Positions 12,389 through 24,670 of a stretch of DNA of 64,000 nt are shown piece by piece. Origin of the DNA: Deuterostichococcus epilithicus (lineage: Eukaryota > Chlorophyta > Trebouxiophyceae > Prasiolales > Stichococcaceae). The stretch covers positions 1,290,501-1,354,500 of the forward strand of contig JAVTLE010000005.1 in NCBI GenBank assembly GCA_033439295.1. Direction: 5' to 3'. Position 1 is the first letter of the stretch. Each line of letters begins with the position of its first letter. Made by a program: the position numbers and the translations under genes. The notes beneath the pieces were generated by a model. The model was not told the origin of the DNA. It was given only the letters and a program-made list of their open reading frames with translations, and did not search any database.

Positions 12389-12918
12389 GCGTTCGTTGAG
12401 CCACTCGCATGTGCGAGGAGCCAGCACCGGCAGGAGGCAACGGGCACGCCACGTCAGCCCACTTGGGTACTGACCATCAGCTGGAACGTGGAGGGCTGGT
12501 TGGATCCAGTCTTGCATCGATCGTTTTGCTCTGACACGGTCTGAAGGAACATCGCATATTTCAGGTTGACTGTGCCTGTTGACAAGCCGCGTCAGTTTGC
12601 GGGTCACGCAAGTTGCGCAAGGACAGGTTGCAGTGTGCATAACCTAATTCAGCAAGTGCAAGCAGCTTTCTCGCGAAATACACCGTCCCGTCCAATCCAA
12701 TCACATGTTGCTCCGCTGCCGTCAAAAAATCCATTCAAGACGTGCGGCGCCTGCGGCAGAATGTCATTTCTCACCTGTCGTGTTGGCGATGTGGCGCACT
12801 TGTCTAGTCGATGGGAAACGGCGCAGACCTGAGTATTGCGAACATGAGTTAGACACAGACAGACCTCGGATGTGAGGACGTACGTGCAGACCACAGGATT
12901 GCTACTGGGCAGATCGCG
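12389..12918. other. Tandem gap between PSRP3 and ALG9
   Basis: About 0.5 kb after the PSRP3 stop and before the proposed ALG9 start, on the same strand. Only short, poorly biased frames are present. It should hold the PSRP3 3' UTR and ALG9 promoter. Confidence 0.45.
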
Positions 12919-15900
12919 ATGGCCAAGGCTCAACTCGGCCGTGAACGCAGAGACGATGAAGATAACCTAAGGCGAGAGAAGTTTCTCATGTGCATCGCGT
13001 CGTGCTCGCTCGCAGCCATCTCAATTTGACTGCAACTGATGCCCGCAGGACGGCGCTGGATCAATCGGCAGGCCCACGGCTGACGCCGGCGGTCGCCTTC
13101 GCTCTGCTACTGTTCGTTAGAGGCTACAGCGCCCGCCGCAACCTCGTGCACGACTGCGACGAGGTGTACAACTACTGGGAACCGCTGCACTTCACGCTCT
13201 ACGGCTACGGGTTTCAGACATGGGAGTACAGGTGCTGCAGCTTGATCCAAGCAGATAGAATGTGCATCGAGATGGCCTGCTGCAAGGTATACCAACGGAT
13301 ACCAGATACAGCGAATCTCCACAGCAGCAGCAAGATCGATCAGTGAGCCCATGAGCACGGCGGCACAGCAGTTGACGGGTTTTTTCTAATCGCGCAGCGC
13401 CCAATTTGCGCTGCGGTCCTGGCTATACATCCTGCTGCACTGGCTCGTGGCCGCTCCGGCTGCCTGGTGGTATGGCGCCGGCGCAGGCAAGGTGGAAGTG
13501 TTCGCCAACACGCGGGCGGCCCTGGGGCTTGTCTCGGCACTTGCTGAGACTCTCCTCTTCAGGTATGCCGTGCAGCAGGCTGTACGGCTGAGCACGCCTC
13601 GCACTGATTTTCAATTCGTTTGTGTTGGAACACAGGGCACTGTGAGGTAGCTTGAAAAAGCTCAGCATTTCGTCGTCTGTGGGCAGGGCTGTGCAGCAGC
13701 AGTGCGGGCAGCGGACAGCGCGGCGCCTGCTGTGGCTGCTGTGCCTGAGCAGCGGCATGTTCACGTCTGCCACTACCTTCCTACCGTCCACTTTCGCAAT
13801 GTGAGTCTGCGTGTGCTTTGCAAAGTGCCTGGAGTTCGAGCGCTCTGGTCAAGCAGGATTCGCCGACCTATGCCATTCGCTCAGAATTTGCATACATATC
13901 CTGCCAACTGCCGCACCTGAAGCTCATGTCGACTGCTCCGACAGGTACACACTGACTTTCGCCACAGCAGCGCTGCTGGCGAGCCAGTACGCGGCCGTGA
14001 TCGTCGCAGCGGCAGCCGGCATCCTGTGGGGCTGGGCGGTGGCCGCGGTGGCATTCCTTCCGCACGCGCTGTGGGTGCTGTGCGCCGCGCCGCTGGCGGG
14101 CGCGGTGACGACGGCGCTGGCCGCTTGCCTCCTCCTGGGCGGCGGCCTTGCCGCCGTGGACGCCTGGTACTATGGCCGCTGGACGGTGACAGCCGCGCCT
14201 GCTTCTGCCTTTGCAGTCAAGCAGCAGATCTGGCACTGTCTCCGTTGTACGAAATGCTGTCTTGCATGTCGCTTGGCGGCGCATGCACGGCACGCTGCAG
14301 CAGCCGCTCACAGCCTTAACGCATGGCTGAATCAAGCATCTGTGCTGTTACTCCTGTTCCGCCGAGACTGATCTACCGCTTGGCGCTGCCCAGGCGTCGC
14401 TGTGGAATTTCGTAAAGTACAATGTTGTCGGCGGCGGCCAGAGTGCTTTGTATGGCGTGGAGGGTCCGTTGTTCTACCTGCACAATGGCGGCCTGGCCTT
14501 TAACGCGGCACTGCCACTCGCGCTGGCGCTGCCGCTGCTGGCCGCCCTGCGGCGCTTGTGCAGTGGCGGCTGGCCGGGCACCGGCGCGGCCCGCGGCCGC
14601 CGGGATGGAGTAAATTCATCAAACCAATCTGGCGGCCCGGCGGCGTCGGAGGCAGGTGCGCTGCGGCTTGCCGTGGCGCTGGGGCCACTGTGGCTGTGGC
14701 TCGCCGTCATCAGCGCGCTGCCGCACAAGGAAGAGCGCTTCCTGTACATCGTCTATCCCCTGGTGCGCCTTTCGCATCACCTCTCGTCCTCTGCAGGATG
14801 TGGCCTCTCGTGACTGTTCGTAGAGCCACGGAAAGCGAAACTGTCTCAGCGCGTCAACAGCGTCCACCACCTTCAGAGCTCTCAGCTCAAGCTCCTGTGC
14901 CGTCACACTAGCATGCCGTCTGTCGCAGGTCTGTCTGGCGGCAGCGCTGTCCCTTGGGGCGGTGGAGGACATTGCCGCTGCTGTGGCTGCGCTCATGGTG
15001 CGGCGGCTGACCGCAGAGCAGCTTGGGCATGTGCTGCAGAGAGGTGTGCGCGCCTGGCTTCGCTGCCTGACTGTCGTTGCATGATGCTCGTCTCAAGACA
15101 GGCTCGAGGAATTTAAGTTATCTTGCGCTCAAATTCGTTGAGGCTCAACTCACATGGGCAGGTCTGCTGGTGGCAACGTTGGTGGTGTCAGTGTCACGCA
15201 CCGCCGCCCTGCTCTGCAATTACAGCGCCCCGATGGCTGTTTTCAGAAGCCTGCCGGAGGTGTGGTATTGGCTCTCTGGCTCTCTCGACACAGTGTCCGC
15301 TGTGCAGGCACCCTCCGAGGCTGCCGTCTCATAACGCTAGGTCGATCCTGCATGCCAAATTCTCAGCAGTTTACGATGAAGTACAATATCGGCTTGCCTC
15401 CATGACTCTTCCCCACAGCTGAGCAGCATCGCCGCGGCCTTGCATGTTTGCAGGTGCCGGCGCACAGCACGGAGCTGCGGCATGTGTGCATGGGGGACGA
15501 GTGGTACCGCTTCCCCTCCTCCTTCTTCCTTCCGGGGCCGCAGTACCGCCTGCAGTTCGTCAAGTCGGGCTTCAGCGGCCTGCTGCCCCGGCCCTTCTCC
15601 CCCAGTGAGGTGTGCTTCAGCGCCTGCAAGCGAAACCACACAAACATGTGCAATCGCCGATGTGACCGAACGTGCATTGCCAGCATGTGTGCTTGCAGTC
15701 ATGGCATTCGGGGTTGACGAGTTCCATGTGGCGAGTTGGGCAGCTGGTGCGCGCAGGGAGGCACCCGTGCGGCGCCACACCAGCTGAACGACCAGAACCG
15801 GGAGGAGCCAGAGAATTACTGGGCAACCAGCGAGCTGTGCGACTATTTTGTGGGGCTGTCGCCGCCGGCCGACTCCGATGGCCGAGGTGTGCCTGCACTG

Positions 15901-16185
15901 CCCCACTCTTGCTCCTTCCAAACCTTTACTACACTCTTTACATAAGTGGATCGACCCTGTCGACCAGCAAGACCTTCCCAATGCTGAAGCTGATGTTGCC
16001 GTAACGCTGCAGATTGGACCGCAATTGCTTCAGAGCTCTTCCTGGACAAGGATGCCTCTCCGGCGCTCGGCCGCGCATTCTGGCTGCCCTCTTGGGCTGC
16101 GGCGCCGAACGTCATGGCGCAGTACTCGATGTGGCGGAGAACAGCGGCTGCCAGCGGGAGCCACAAAGCATACCAGGCTGTTTGA
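12919..16185 (+). CDS. ALG9: ALG9-type dolichol-phosphate-mannose alpha-1,2-mannosyltransferase
   Basis: GT22 family multi-pass ER enzyme that adds alpha-1,2-mannoses to the lumenal lipid-linked oligosaccharide used for N-glycosylation. The catalytic HDCDEVYNYWEPLHF loop, with the acidic residues typical of GT22, is at 13148-13195 and is followed by YGYGFQTWEYS. Membrane helices follow in exons near 13395-13560, 13690-13800 and 13945-14215. LPHKEERFLYIVYPL, the second family landmark, is near 14720-14765. The C-terminal domain has MGDEWYRFPSSFFLPG (near 15490), LNDQNREEPENYW (near 15785) and the last exon FLDKDASPALGRAFWLP, ending at 16185. A first exon 12919-12989 with the intron 12990-13048 (59 bp) joins in phase and gives an Arg/Glu-rich cytosolic N-terminus. 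An alternative start at 12990 reads through that intron. The family call is firm. Confidence 0.92.
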
Positions 16186-16531
16186 CGCTCAGTCCCGGGG
16201 GTTTGCTCAGCAGGCGAGGCTGCGACCTCAGCGCCTGATCAGGTGAACAGGCAGGTGAGCCACGAAAGTGCTGTGCACGAGTATTCTGTTGCACACAAGC
16301 AAGCATGCTAAGTGTGTGCGCCACTGCCCTGCTGAGACACCAACCACGTTTCCTGCTCTCTGCAGGATGTTGGGTGCGCACGCCCAGAACATTTGGTTTA
16401 GCGTAGGAGTTCCTGTTGCGAAAAGCTGGATGGAATTCAACCAAAAGGTTGATCCGCTCCGCACTGATGTGCAAAGCGATTTTACAGCACAGACATCAGA
16501 ACGCAACGGTACAAACCACACAAACGTCACG
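16186..16531. other. Convergent 3' gap between ALG9 and HIT gene
   Basis: A 346-bp stretch between opposing stop codons. It holds 3' UTRs and no recognisable gene. Confidence 0.5.
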
Positions 16532-17465
16532 TCACACAGCTACTGCTGAAAGCGCTGTGCGCAGCTTTTTCAAAAGGCTGTCCAGATCCTCTGCTCCAAA
16601 TGGCTGCGCTGTCCCGACGCCATAGCACTGCAGGAAACAGCACGGCTTGTCAAATAACGTCGGGGTGCACGGTGCAACTGATTTGCAGGGAATGAATCAC
16701 GATCGCCTTACCGGGCCTGGCCAACAAGCGTCGCCTTGATGCCTCCCGGTCACGTGGATGTGGAGCTGCGGGCACACATTGCCTGCCAAAGCACAGTAAC
16801 CCGCTTGGCCACGTGTGGATTTCCTGAACCTGCTCGCTTGATCTACAGCATTCAAGAAAAGCTACCGTGAGCAGCCTCACCGATGGCAGCAACGTTCAGC
16901 TTCTTGACGCCGGGCAGCTTATGTATGACAGCTGACACTGCCGCTGTCTCCCTCCACAGCACCTCCTGCTGCTCCTCCGACAGATCTGTCACCTCCACCG
17001 CTCCGTTCTGCACCACCGTTGATTTCATCGAGGCTCCGACACTCGGAGCGATGTGCATGTGCTGCACTGCAAGATTGCCACACTCCAGGTGACGCTCGTA
17101 CGCCTCACCTGGCGCGGGACGAGCACCACCCACGCAGGATACCGTGCGTCATCCATCAGGAGCACCGTGCACAGCTCTAGCTGCGTGATCTACGTTGATT
17201 TGATCGCTTTGAGTCAGAAGATCTGTGCAAATTGGCAACCCGTGTGGGATGCTGTCAATCGAGCGCGGCGCCATTTGAGCATCTGACCGACCTCGTGCTT
17301 GCCGGCCGCTAAATCTCTCCTCAGCGCGAACGGTTCAGATGTCATGACTGCATGGGACCGTCTGCGGCGGCGCAGCCCCGCTGCTGCATATCCTAGAACG
17401 AAGGAGAGCAAGGCTGCAATGAGCGGCTTGGCCGCCGGCTCGACAGAACGGTTGCCACTGCCCAT
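16532..17465 (-). CDS. HIT-domain hydrolase with N-terminal membrane anchor
   Basis: Histidine-triad protein of the bacterial Ap4A-hydrolase-like type (inferred substrate: dinucleoside polyphosphates or nucleotidyl adducts). Exons: 17465-17292, 17180-17109, 17007-16881, 16782-16712, 16627-16532. All phases close and give 179 residues. Residues 1-35 are a membrane segment (AALLSFVLGYAAAGL) followed by RRRRR. The domain starts at EPFALRRDLAAGKHE and continues with VLLMDDARYPAWVVLVPRQ, DLSEEQQEVLWRETAAVS and KKLNVAAIGNVCPQ. The catalytic triad is QLHIHVTGRHQGDACWPGP, in which the HxHxH-type third position is Thr (HIHVT). The C-terminus YGVGTAQPFGAEDLD is also typical. The start at 17465 includes the anchor. 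A second Met just before the HIT domain (about residue 41) would give a soluble form. Confidence 0.87.
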
Positions 17466-18054
17466 GCTGCAGGCGATGCACTAGTCCACTTCACCGACAA
17501 GTTGCGCTGTTTCTGCTGCGAAAACTGATAATTTTTCACGGTTGCATGCTTTTGAAAGGATCTCTGATTCTCTCTGCAATGTGGCACGTGTGTCACCTGT
17601 ACTTGCTGCTCACTCTTCTCGTCAACAACTACGTTGATATCATGAGTAATTTGGGCTCGCACAGGTACGGTGCAGTGTACCTCTGCAGGACTGATCCGCT
17701 GATCGTGGCCCATTGTTGAGCAACCAGACAGTGACTGGCCATGCGGCCCTGCCGAATCAAGAACTAAAAGTCGGTAAGCGCGAGGTTCTGTTGTGCACTC
17801 GCCTGATTTTACCAGAAACATGGACATGATCCGAAGGCCAGAGATGTTGCGAATGCATCATGGTGCCGCACGGCGCGAACAGCACACATGTTGGCGCATG
17901 TTGCCGCACACAAGCCGCGAATCCTCAGCAAGGACGGCAGTTCGCAACGAATCATCAAGTTAGATACACGTGTCTTGAACTGATGGGTTCTGGTCTATGC
18001 GAAGAGACCCCCGGGAGTTTGGCACTCCTTGCACGGCATACACACAGGTGCGAC
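17466..18054. promoter_or_regulatory. Divergent spacer between HIT gene and methyltransferase
   Basis: About 0.6 kb between opposing start codons. No convincing coding or repeat is visible. An in-frame upstream ATG at 17860 precedes the methyltransferase, but the stretch between does not look coding. Confidence 0.45.
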
Positions 18055-20603
18055 ATGGGAAAGGGGTGGAAGTCGGGCGCGCGTGGCGGCAAGCTTGTCA
18101 AGCCCGTCGACTTTCGGGACCTGCGGGTCGCCAACTCGCCAGAACCAGGTACATTTCAGCATCGCAATACAGTCCACGCCGCCTCCAAGAATCAACACAT
18201 GAACAAGTGTTTGTGCAAAGCTGTACGGCATCCCGGCCTGACCCATGCTACCTGTGCGGCGCAAGGTGATGCACCACATGGCGGCGGCGCAGCTGTAGGC
18301 AAGGTGGACAAGTTTGCGCTATATCAGAGCGCGGTGCAGGCGCCGCAGGGCGACATCTCGTGGATGATTCGCTTCTACCGCCAGTACGTTGGCCTGCAGG
18401 TGAGCCGGCAGCAGCCTGGTTAGGACACCCAGGAGCGGGATTCATGGTTACCCCGATGGCTGTGCAGTATGCGCTTTCGGCAGTCGATAGAAGAGCGCAT
18501 AGCCGGCCAGTGTGGCCTGAGGCGGGGTCGTCCGCACAAAACAGGTGCCGCTCGCGCTGCGAGAGGACTTCTGCGGCACTGCACTCATCTGCGCCACCTG
18601 GTGCAAGGGCGACGTGCGCCGCACTGCAACTGGTGAGGCTGGACTGGACCCTCAGCTGGGTTTTACGAGGCATTGTTCTCTAAAGCCCTGAGCTGTCTCA
18701 AGCATCAAAATGGAAACATGATACTTGGATTGAGGCTGGCCTGTGATGGAGCTTGACGTAGGACAGCCGCCATGAGTGATGCAATGCCGGTGTTGTCGCC
18801 GCAGGTGTAGACCTTGACAGCGAGGCGCTGGCCTGGGGCGCGCAGCACAACGGTGACGGCATGCTTGGCGGCAGCGCCGCAGATCAGCTGTGCCTGCTGC
18901 ACTCCAACGTGCGCCACTGCTCAGCCGCCGACTCCCGGCCGCATGTTGCATTGCCTTCTGTTGTCATTGGCTTGATGTTTGGTGCAACCCCCTGTCACAA
19001 GCGTGCAAAGCTTCTGAGGGAATGCTCCATAGAGGTCCGCAAGCAGGGTCAATACTGCGTCAAGCCTGTGTGGCGCTGCAGGTGCTGGACGAAGTCAGCA
19101 GCGCACCGCGCATCACCGCACAGCCGGATGCCACAGCTCCTGAGGCGCAGGGGCCTCTGGCGGCGTCATCTGACGGCGCCGAGCCAGGGGCATGCCAGCC
19201 AGACGTGGACAGCGGCAGCGGCGGCGTCGGATCGCTGCAGTCGGACCAGGCATCAGCGGCGCCCGCGGGCGGGGACACAGATGAGGATCCCGGTCGAGAG
19301 GCGCAGCTGCGATCGACGCCGGCCGACATAGTCGCGGCGCTCAACTTCAGCCTGTGCCTGCTGCACACGAGGGAGCTGGCTGTGCGATACCTGCGGCTGG
19401 CACGCGCTGCAATGGACCTCCAGCGCGGCAGCATCATGGTGGGCTATTCGGGAACACACCTTTCGTCATCAACACGCTCCCGGCCGTCTCTGATCCCGAG
19501 AGGGCAAGCGTGTGCGACGGCGTGCAGAAATTGTCCGCCAAAAGCCACGCGGCGCTGCAGGGCCAGGCTGGCATCCTGCTTGGCTTTGCGCTTACGTGCT
19601 GTGAACTCCCCGGGTTGCAGTCCTTGCCCTGAGAGTCTGTCCGCCCTGGCGCCAGGTGCTGGACCTGCTGGGTGGCCCAGCGGCGGAGGTGGACATGAAG
19701 CTCGACCGCACAAACACCGTCACCGCGGCATCCTTCCTGTGGGAGCAGGAGGGCTTCTCGCCGGTGCGCTTTAGCGTGTTGCCTGCTCTGCGACGACTGC
19801 GATCGCGAGACCCTGGTTTATGGGCAGTGACCCAGGTGCAGGGCGGTTGCTCGGTTATCATTCAGAGGCGCCGCATGACTGTTGTGTGCTGTTTGGTGCA
19901 CTGGGATGCAGGATGCCCGCGGCATTTTCACGCATGGTGGAATGGTCGGATGCAGGTGACTCGCGAGATCTATTGCCACATCTCCCTGCGACAGCGCGGC
20001 ATCATAGTCCTGCCCAGGTGAAGCAGGCATGCAACATGCGGCTGGCATCTGCCCGCCTGCCATGGGGTTGATGCCGCTCGGAGGCACCACTCCGACTCCA
20101 TTGGACGTGCAAACATCCAGCAGTGCTCTCGGCGTCGTCTGCAGGATCTGGAACTACCACTGGCGGTTGTGGACGATACCTGAGGCGACAGAGCTGCTGC
20201 TGATCGCCGGCTTTGACGCCGTGCACGTGTGGCTGCGGCCCATGCGGCAGACGCGGCCGTCCAATGGCAAGCGGCCCCAGGTGTGCGACTTTTCTGATGC
20301 ACCACGTGTTGCCACGCCTCGGCTGGCCGCTCGTGAAGTATGCAAATGCCCACATGAGGGTGTCACTATGTGCAAGCTTGCGAGCAACCTTGGAATACTG
20401 TGACAAGCTGTGCTGCTGTCTGCAAACGAATGTGTGTGGCTGCTGTGACTTTGCAGGCAGATGATGGCGAGGAGGACGATGATGAGGCCGAGTTTGTTGA
20501 GGTCACCCCCAAGAAGCCGCTGACGCCCGCGGAGTTGCAGAAGATCAACCGCGGTTGGACGGCATACATTGTGGCTGTGGTCCTTCCAAAGGCCGACAGC
20601 TGA
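18055..20603 (+). CDS. SAM-dependent methyltransferase of a plant/algal uncharacterised family
   Basis: Class I SAM methyltransferase, substrate unknown. It starts at MGKGWKSGARGGKLVKPVDF (18055). The exon near 18301-18399 gives DKFALYQSAVQAPQGDI and the YRQYVGLQ helix. The SAM-binding region is LALREDFCGTALICATW with CKGDVRRTATG, then GVDLDSEALAWGAQH across the intron ending near 18804. Later come DIVAALNFSLCLLHTRELAV (near 19327), the acidic-loop exon VLDLLGGPAAEVDMKLDR (near 19657), FSYSWRLW-like IWNYHWRLWTIPEATELLL (near 20148) and GFDAVHVWLRPM. An acidic insert DDGEEDDDEAEFVEV precedes the last helix NRGWTAYIVAVVLPKADS, with the stop at 20603. Land-plant homologues share LREDFCGTALL and the NYxWRLWxxPE block, but I know of no assigned substrate. 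Exons in the middle, especially the 19080-19270 Ala/Ser/Asp-rich part, are approximate. Confidence 0.8.
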
Positions 20604-20788
20604 AGCTTTCGGTCGACGCGTTGCCCAGGTCGCATTCGTGACTGATGTAATGCATGACATATGACCTGAAATATGATTGAAATCTCTTCGTCCAGAAGCC
20701 CTGAATCTCGCGCAAGCGACGCCTGGCCACAAAACACAGCAAACAAAGTGTGACTAGGTACAACAAACACTACGCGGCGCGGACATCG

Positions 20789-23700
20789 TCACAATGCCAA
20801 CAGCTTGCGGATCTCGCCAAGCGCCGACTTGTCAAAAGGGGCACAGCCCATTGACAGCGGGAACCAGATGGCGGCGCCAAGAACGAACGCCGGCTTTGCA
20901 TACGCGCGCAGCAGGCCGCGCCAGCTGCCGCCGCCTGGCTCGGCTCCGTGAGAATAGTCGCCCTGTAGCAGGTGCCCGTCAGGGCCATGCAGCGACTGCT
21001 GCCTGTGCCCCGAAGGCGCCTGCGCCTGCGACACCGCGGAGTCTGGCGGCGTCGGCGGGTGCAGCAGCCGGTGCACCGCGCCCAGATTCATCACCAGGGC
21101 GCACTGCGCGCCGATCCAGGACCACCAGAGCGCCAGCCAAAGCTGCGGCCGGCCGCCGATCTTGGCCACCGCAAAGTAGCCGAGGCCGCCGCACACGAGG
21201 CCCATTCCCAGCAGCAGCTTGTTGAGCGGCATGACATGGTACGACGCCAGCAGCCGTGTCTTGAGCAGCACGAAGGCTGTGCCCAGCACGATCAGGACCT
21301 GCGGGCAGCGGGCGGATGTGTCGTCACAGGGAGTTAATGTGGATGCACCTCGTCACCGTATATGAGGACACGTCCTCATGACGACCAGGTGGAGGTTTTG
21401 CAAGCTGGCATGTGCAGCAGAACTGAGACGAGACCACAGAGGGATGTAGGAAACAGGGATGAAGAGGTAAGCAGCTGCTGAGAAGGACACCTGCTGCTGG
21501 ATGGGGCAGAGGAAAGGGAAGGCTGCGCACCCCGAACAACACGTCGCCAATGGTCAGCAGCCAGCAGGCGGCGGCCTGCAGTGGCGCCAGGACCTCCCAT
21601 GGCCGCAGCAGCGACACGGATGCCGGTGCGAGCGCCGGGCACGCGGCCAGGCGCACGTGCAGCAGCCCGTAGCGCGCGCCGCAGTACAGCGCCGCGACTG
21701 TTTGCAGCGCCAGCCCCAGCACCGTACAGTCCGTCAGCGACTGCGCAACAGGATTGGATTTCCTCGTGTAAGCGCTCTTCTTGCAAAGCAGATGAAAGTC
21801 GACGCTGTTTCAGCCTAGTACCAATCGGCATGGCGAGCTTCCCATGGCCGCTGGACGCCGCGCCATCTGCACTGCACCTGCACAGAGCAACGCAATGTGC
21901 CGATGCGAGCATAGGTATCACCGGCACAAATATTGCCGACGTGTTGAGACATGCAATGTTGCAAGTTCGCCAGGTCGGAATGTAAATCTCTTATTTTGCG
22001 TTGTTGATTGCATTTGCTGGAAGACGGGTTGTTTTCAATCGAATTCCTTGTCTCTGGAAATAGCGACAGCACCTGCTGCAGGCTGGCAATGCCGCGCAGC
22101 TCCTGCTGCGCCCGGAAGCGCGCCTGCTTGTCGGTCAGCCCCGTCGCCACCAGCCGGTTGTGCTGCGACCGCAGCGCATTGGCCTCCTCCCCGCGCCTGT
22201 GGTTCATGGGGGGATGCGTGCGTTGTGAGTGAGCTGGTGGATGCAGATGGATGCAGGTGGATGTCGTGACATCAGTGGGCGCACGTGTCAGGTCCATTGC
22301 ACGTAACTTGAACAACTGACCGAAGGGGTGCACTGCATTCAATTTTCATCAAGTGGGCTGCGCCCCATTTGCACAGGTTCATGCAAGCCACCTAATGGTC
22401 TTGTCAGCAATGCTGCATGTGGCAGGGCAAAAAGGCGCTCACATGGCGGTTTCGCGGTGGTAGTCGCGCTGCTGGAAGGTCTGCCATGCGCCGACTGCCG
22501 CGGTGATGAGCTGTATCTTCTCGCCCGCTGACAGGTCATCGACACGGATGTTCAGCCGGTCCGCCACCACCGACACCAGCTGCGCAGCACGGAGCAATTG
22601 ATATAAGTGAGTACATTTGATTTTCTGGTTACCATTTGCCACAACCTTCTTGCCGCCCGCCAGGTGGTCAACATGGATGGCTCAGCCGCTGTGCCACCAG
22701 TGACACCAGCTACGGACAGGAGCGCGTTAGTTACTTGCCGCACACTCTTCCACAGGAAGGAACCCGCGTCCTGCCTCTCTGAGATGGCACCAGGCTCACA
22801 GCCCTTTTGCTGCTCCCGAGGCCGATTTGGCCAACCATCGTGCAATTGTCCTCGTTGCAACCATGGTCCACTTCTTTTTGGACGAAACTTGGTGGACTGG
22901 AACTGTCCAGATGACAACGTGTGTGACACCTTCATCACCGCTCACCTGGGCTGCCTGCTGCCAGGAGTCCTCGGCCTCTGCCATGTGCCCCGGCTGCATG
23001 CCCGGCAGCGGTGGCAGCCGCTGCGTTGAGGCCGCAGACGCCTTTGAGTGCTCCGCTTCACCACTGTGCGCCGCCAGGGCTGCGGAAGTGCCGTGCTTGC
23101 CGCTTCCGCCATCGCCGACCGGCTGCTGATGGTTTGAAGCCTGTTCGTGTGCCGTAGCGGTGCTGCCCTCGCTGTGGCTGCTGTTCTGAGCTGCTGCCGG
23201 ACTAAATTGCAGCACGCCTGGCATGCCAGGCGTGGCAGACTCCAACTGGCTGACCTCAGCTGTGCTTGCCGGCAGGGTGTCCAGCGGTGCTGCCTGCAAA
23301 AGATCATGCAAGCGCCATTGCGATGCTTTCACAAAGAAGATTTCGTGTGACCTACAATACAGCAGCTGTACACGCAAGAGGAAGAAGGCCACACACCTCA
23401 TCGGCCCTGCTGCTGACTGGGAGCGGTGTCAGCGGCATCTGCACTTCGCCTTCAGCAGGCTCAGCTGGTGAGGCCTGTGCAGCTTTAGGCGGCCGCGCGG
23501 TCGCCGTTGGACTGTCAGTGCCGTTGCCAGCGGCCGCTGCTGTGCCGCTGCAGGCTGCTGCGGAGGCCTGTCGGCCCAACCGCTGAATTCGCGATGCTTC
23601 AGCGACCCCAGCGGCTGCCTGCTCTTTCTGCATCACTGCCGTGGTGGGTGCTGCGTCCGCGGCCATGGCTGTCGCAGGTGCTGTCAAATCAGCCAAGGCT

Positions 23701-24074
23701 GTAGGCTGCCCTCTCCTGCACCTGATGCCTCTCCGAAGCTGCCGGCGGCCCATCAGCCAGCCAGCCGCAAAGGCGACGAGGGCAGCAACAGCCAACGCCA
23801 GCCATAATTGCGGCATCGACAGATGTCCTGCAGCAGCGGCCGAAGGCGCGGGGCATTGCGACGAGGCGTCAGGGCAGGAGCCCCAGGGCAAAGGCGTCTC
23901 CACCAGGGCCGGTGTCTCCTGCCTCGCTGCCGGCCGGACCTCCACAGATTTGGCGGCAGCGTGCGGCGCTGCCGCCCTCGGACGGATGGTGGCCTTCGGG
24001 CCTGCGGCCCTCAAACGCTCCTCGGCGGCCAGTGCCGCGCGCCAGCCACGCGGAGCATGCTGCTGCACCGGCAT
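20789..24074 (-). CDS. Unrecognised multi-pass membrane protein
   Basis: I do not recognise this family. The likely start is 24074 (MPVQQHAPRGWRAALAAEER). The first large exon, to about 23395, has an Ala/Pro-rich segment, then a clear membrane helix (LWLALAVAALVAFAAGWLMG near 23790-23735) followed by basic residues. A Ser/Gln/His-rich low-complexity exon follows (near 23275-22950). Then come two helical, charged exons (SAGEKIQLITAAVGAWQTF near 22535-22475; LTDKQARFRAQQELRGIASL near 22140-22080) and hydrophobic exons (LALQTVAALYCGARYGLL near 21720-21660; NKLLLGMGLVCGGLGYFAVA near 21225-21165; KPAFVLGAAIWFPLSMG near 20905-20850). About six or seven membrane segments lie mostly in the C-terminal half. 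The stop is at 20789. It could be two genes split near 22650, since the joins around 22650-22950 are not resolved. It lies head-to-head with the torsin-like gene. Confidence 0.6.
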
Positions 24075-24670
24075 TGCGCCGCTGCAGCTGTGGCCGCATG
24101 CGCCCGAGAGTCAAAACGTCGTTCTTTCAAATCGTGTCTCACATAGCACACGATAGTCTGCACCCAATGAAAGCCTCGTTCATAGTCGATGTACGGAACG
24201 GCCGCTGCTACTGCTGTTGTTCCGAGCCTGCCTCCACCACCCGAGGTTGAAAGAGCGCGCCTGCTGCTTGCGCCGCTGAAGGCACAAGCTCTTTCGCATT
24301 CGCAAACTACTGCACCACTTCTTGTGCCGTTGGCTCCTCGGCGCCGTGCACAGCTGCTTGCGGAAGCTGCCTCACGCAACGGTGACTCAGCACTGCCTAG
24401 AGAGATGGCAAGGTGCAGCCATCTCCATCGCGTCTCACTCTGTCTGACCGTCGTCCGAGTGCATCAAGGAGTTGATTACCGAGCTCAGCCGGACCGCGGC
24501 GTATCGGAGCCCTCAGCGAAGCCTTTCGTGCAGGCCTTGAATTCGCTCTGGTTTTGCTATTCTCGACATCGGTCATGCGCAGCACTTCAAATCTGTGAAA
24601 TTTCTGCTGAGGCTTTCAATCTTCCAGCCTAGCGTGGTAAGCACCAGGCGCGCGACAACAGCGTCGTCGC
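24075..24670. promoter_or_regulatory. Divergent spacer between orphan membrane protein and torsin-like gene
   Basis: About 0.6 kb between opposing starts. Open frames exist on both strands (plus from 24189, minus from 24379), but they overlap each other and neither joins its neighbour's coding exons in phase, so they are taken as 5' UTR exons or chance. Confidence 0.4.

Noticed and set aside
22439-22642. Split of the orphan membrane protein into two genes
   Set aside because: The exon looks internal (it has an acceptor and no promoter-like gap), so one gene is kept, but the split cannot be excluded.
24189-24632. Plus-strand frame as a first exon of the torsin-like gene
   Set aside because: No splice joins it in phase with the exon at 24855, whereas the exon at 24671-24737 does and supplies a signal anchor.
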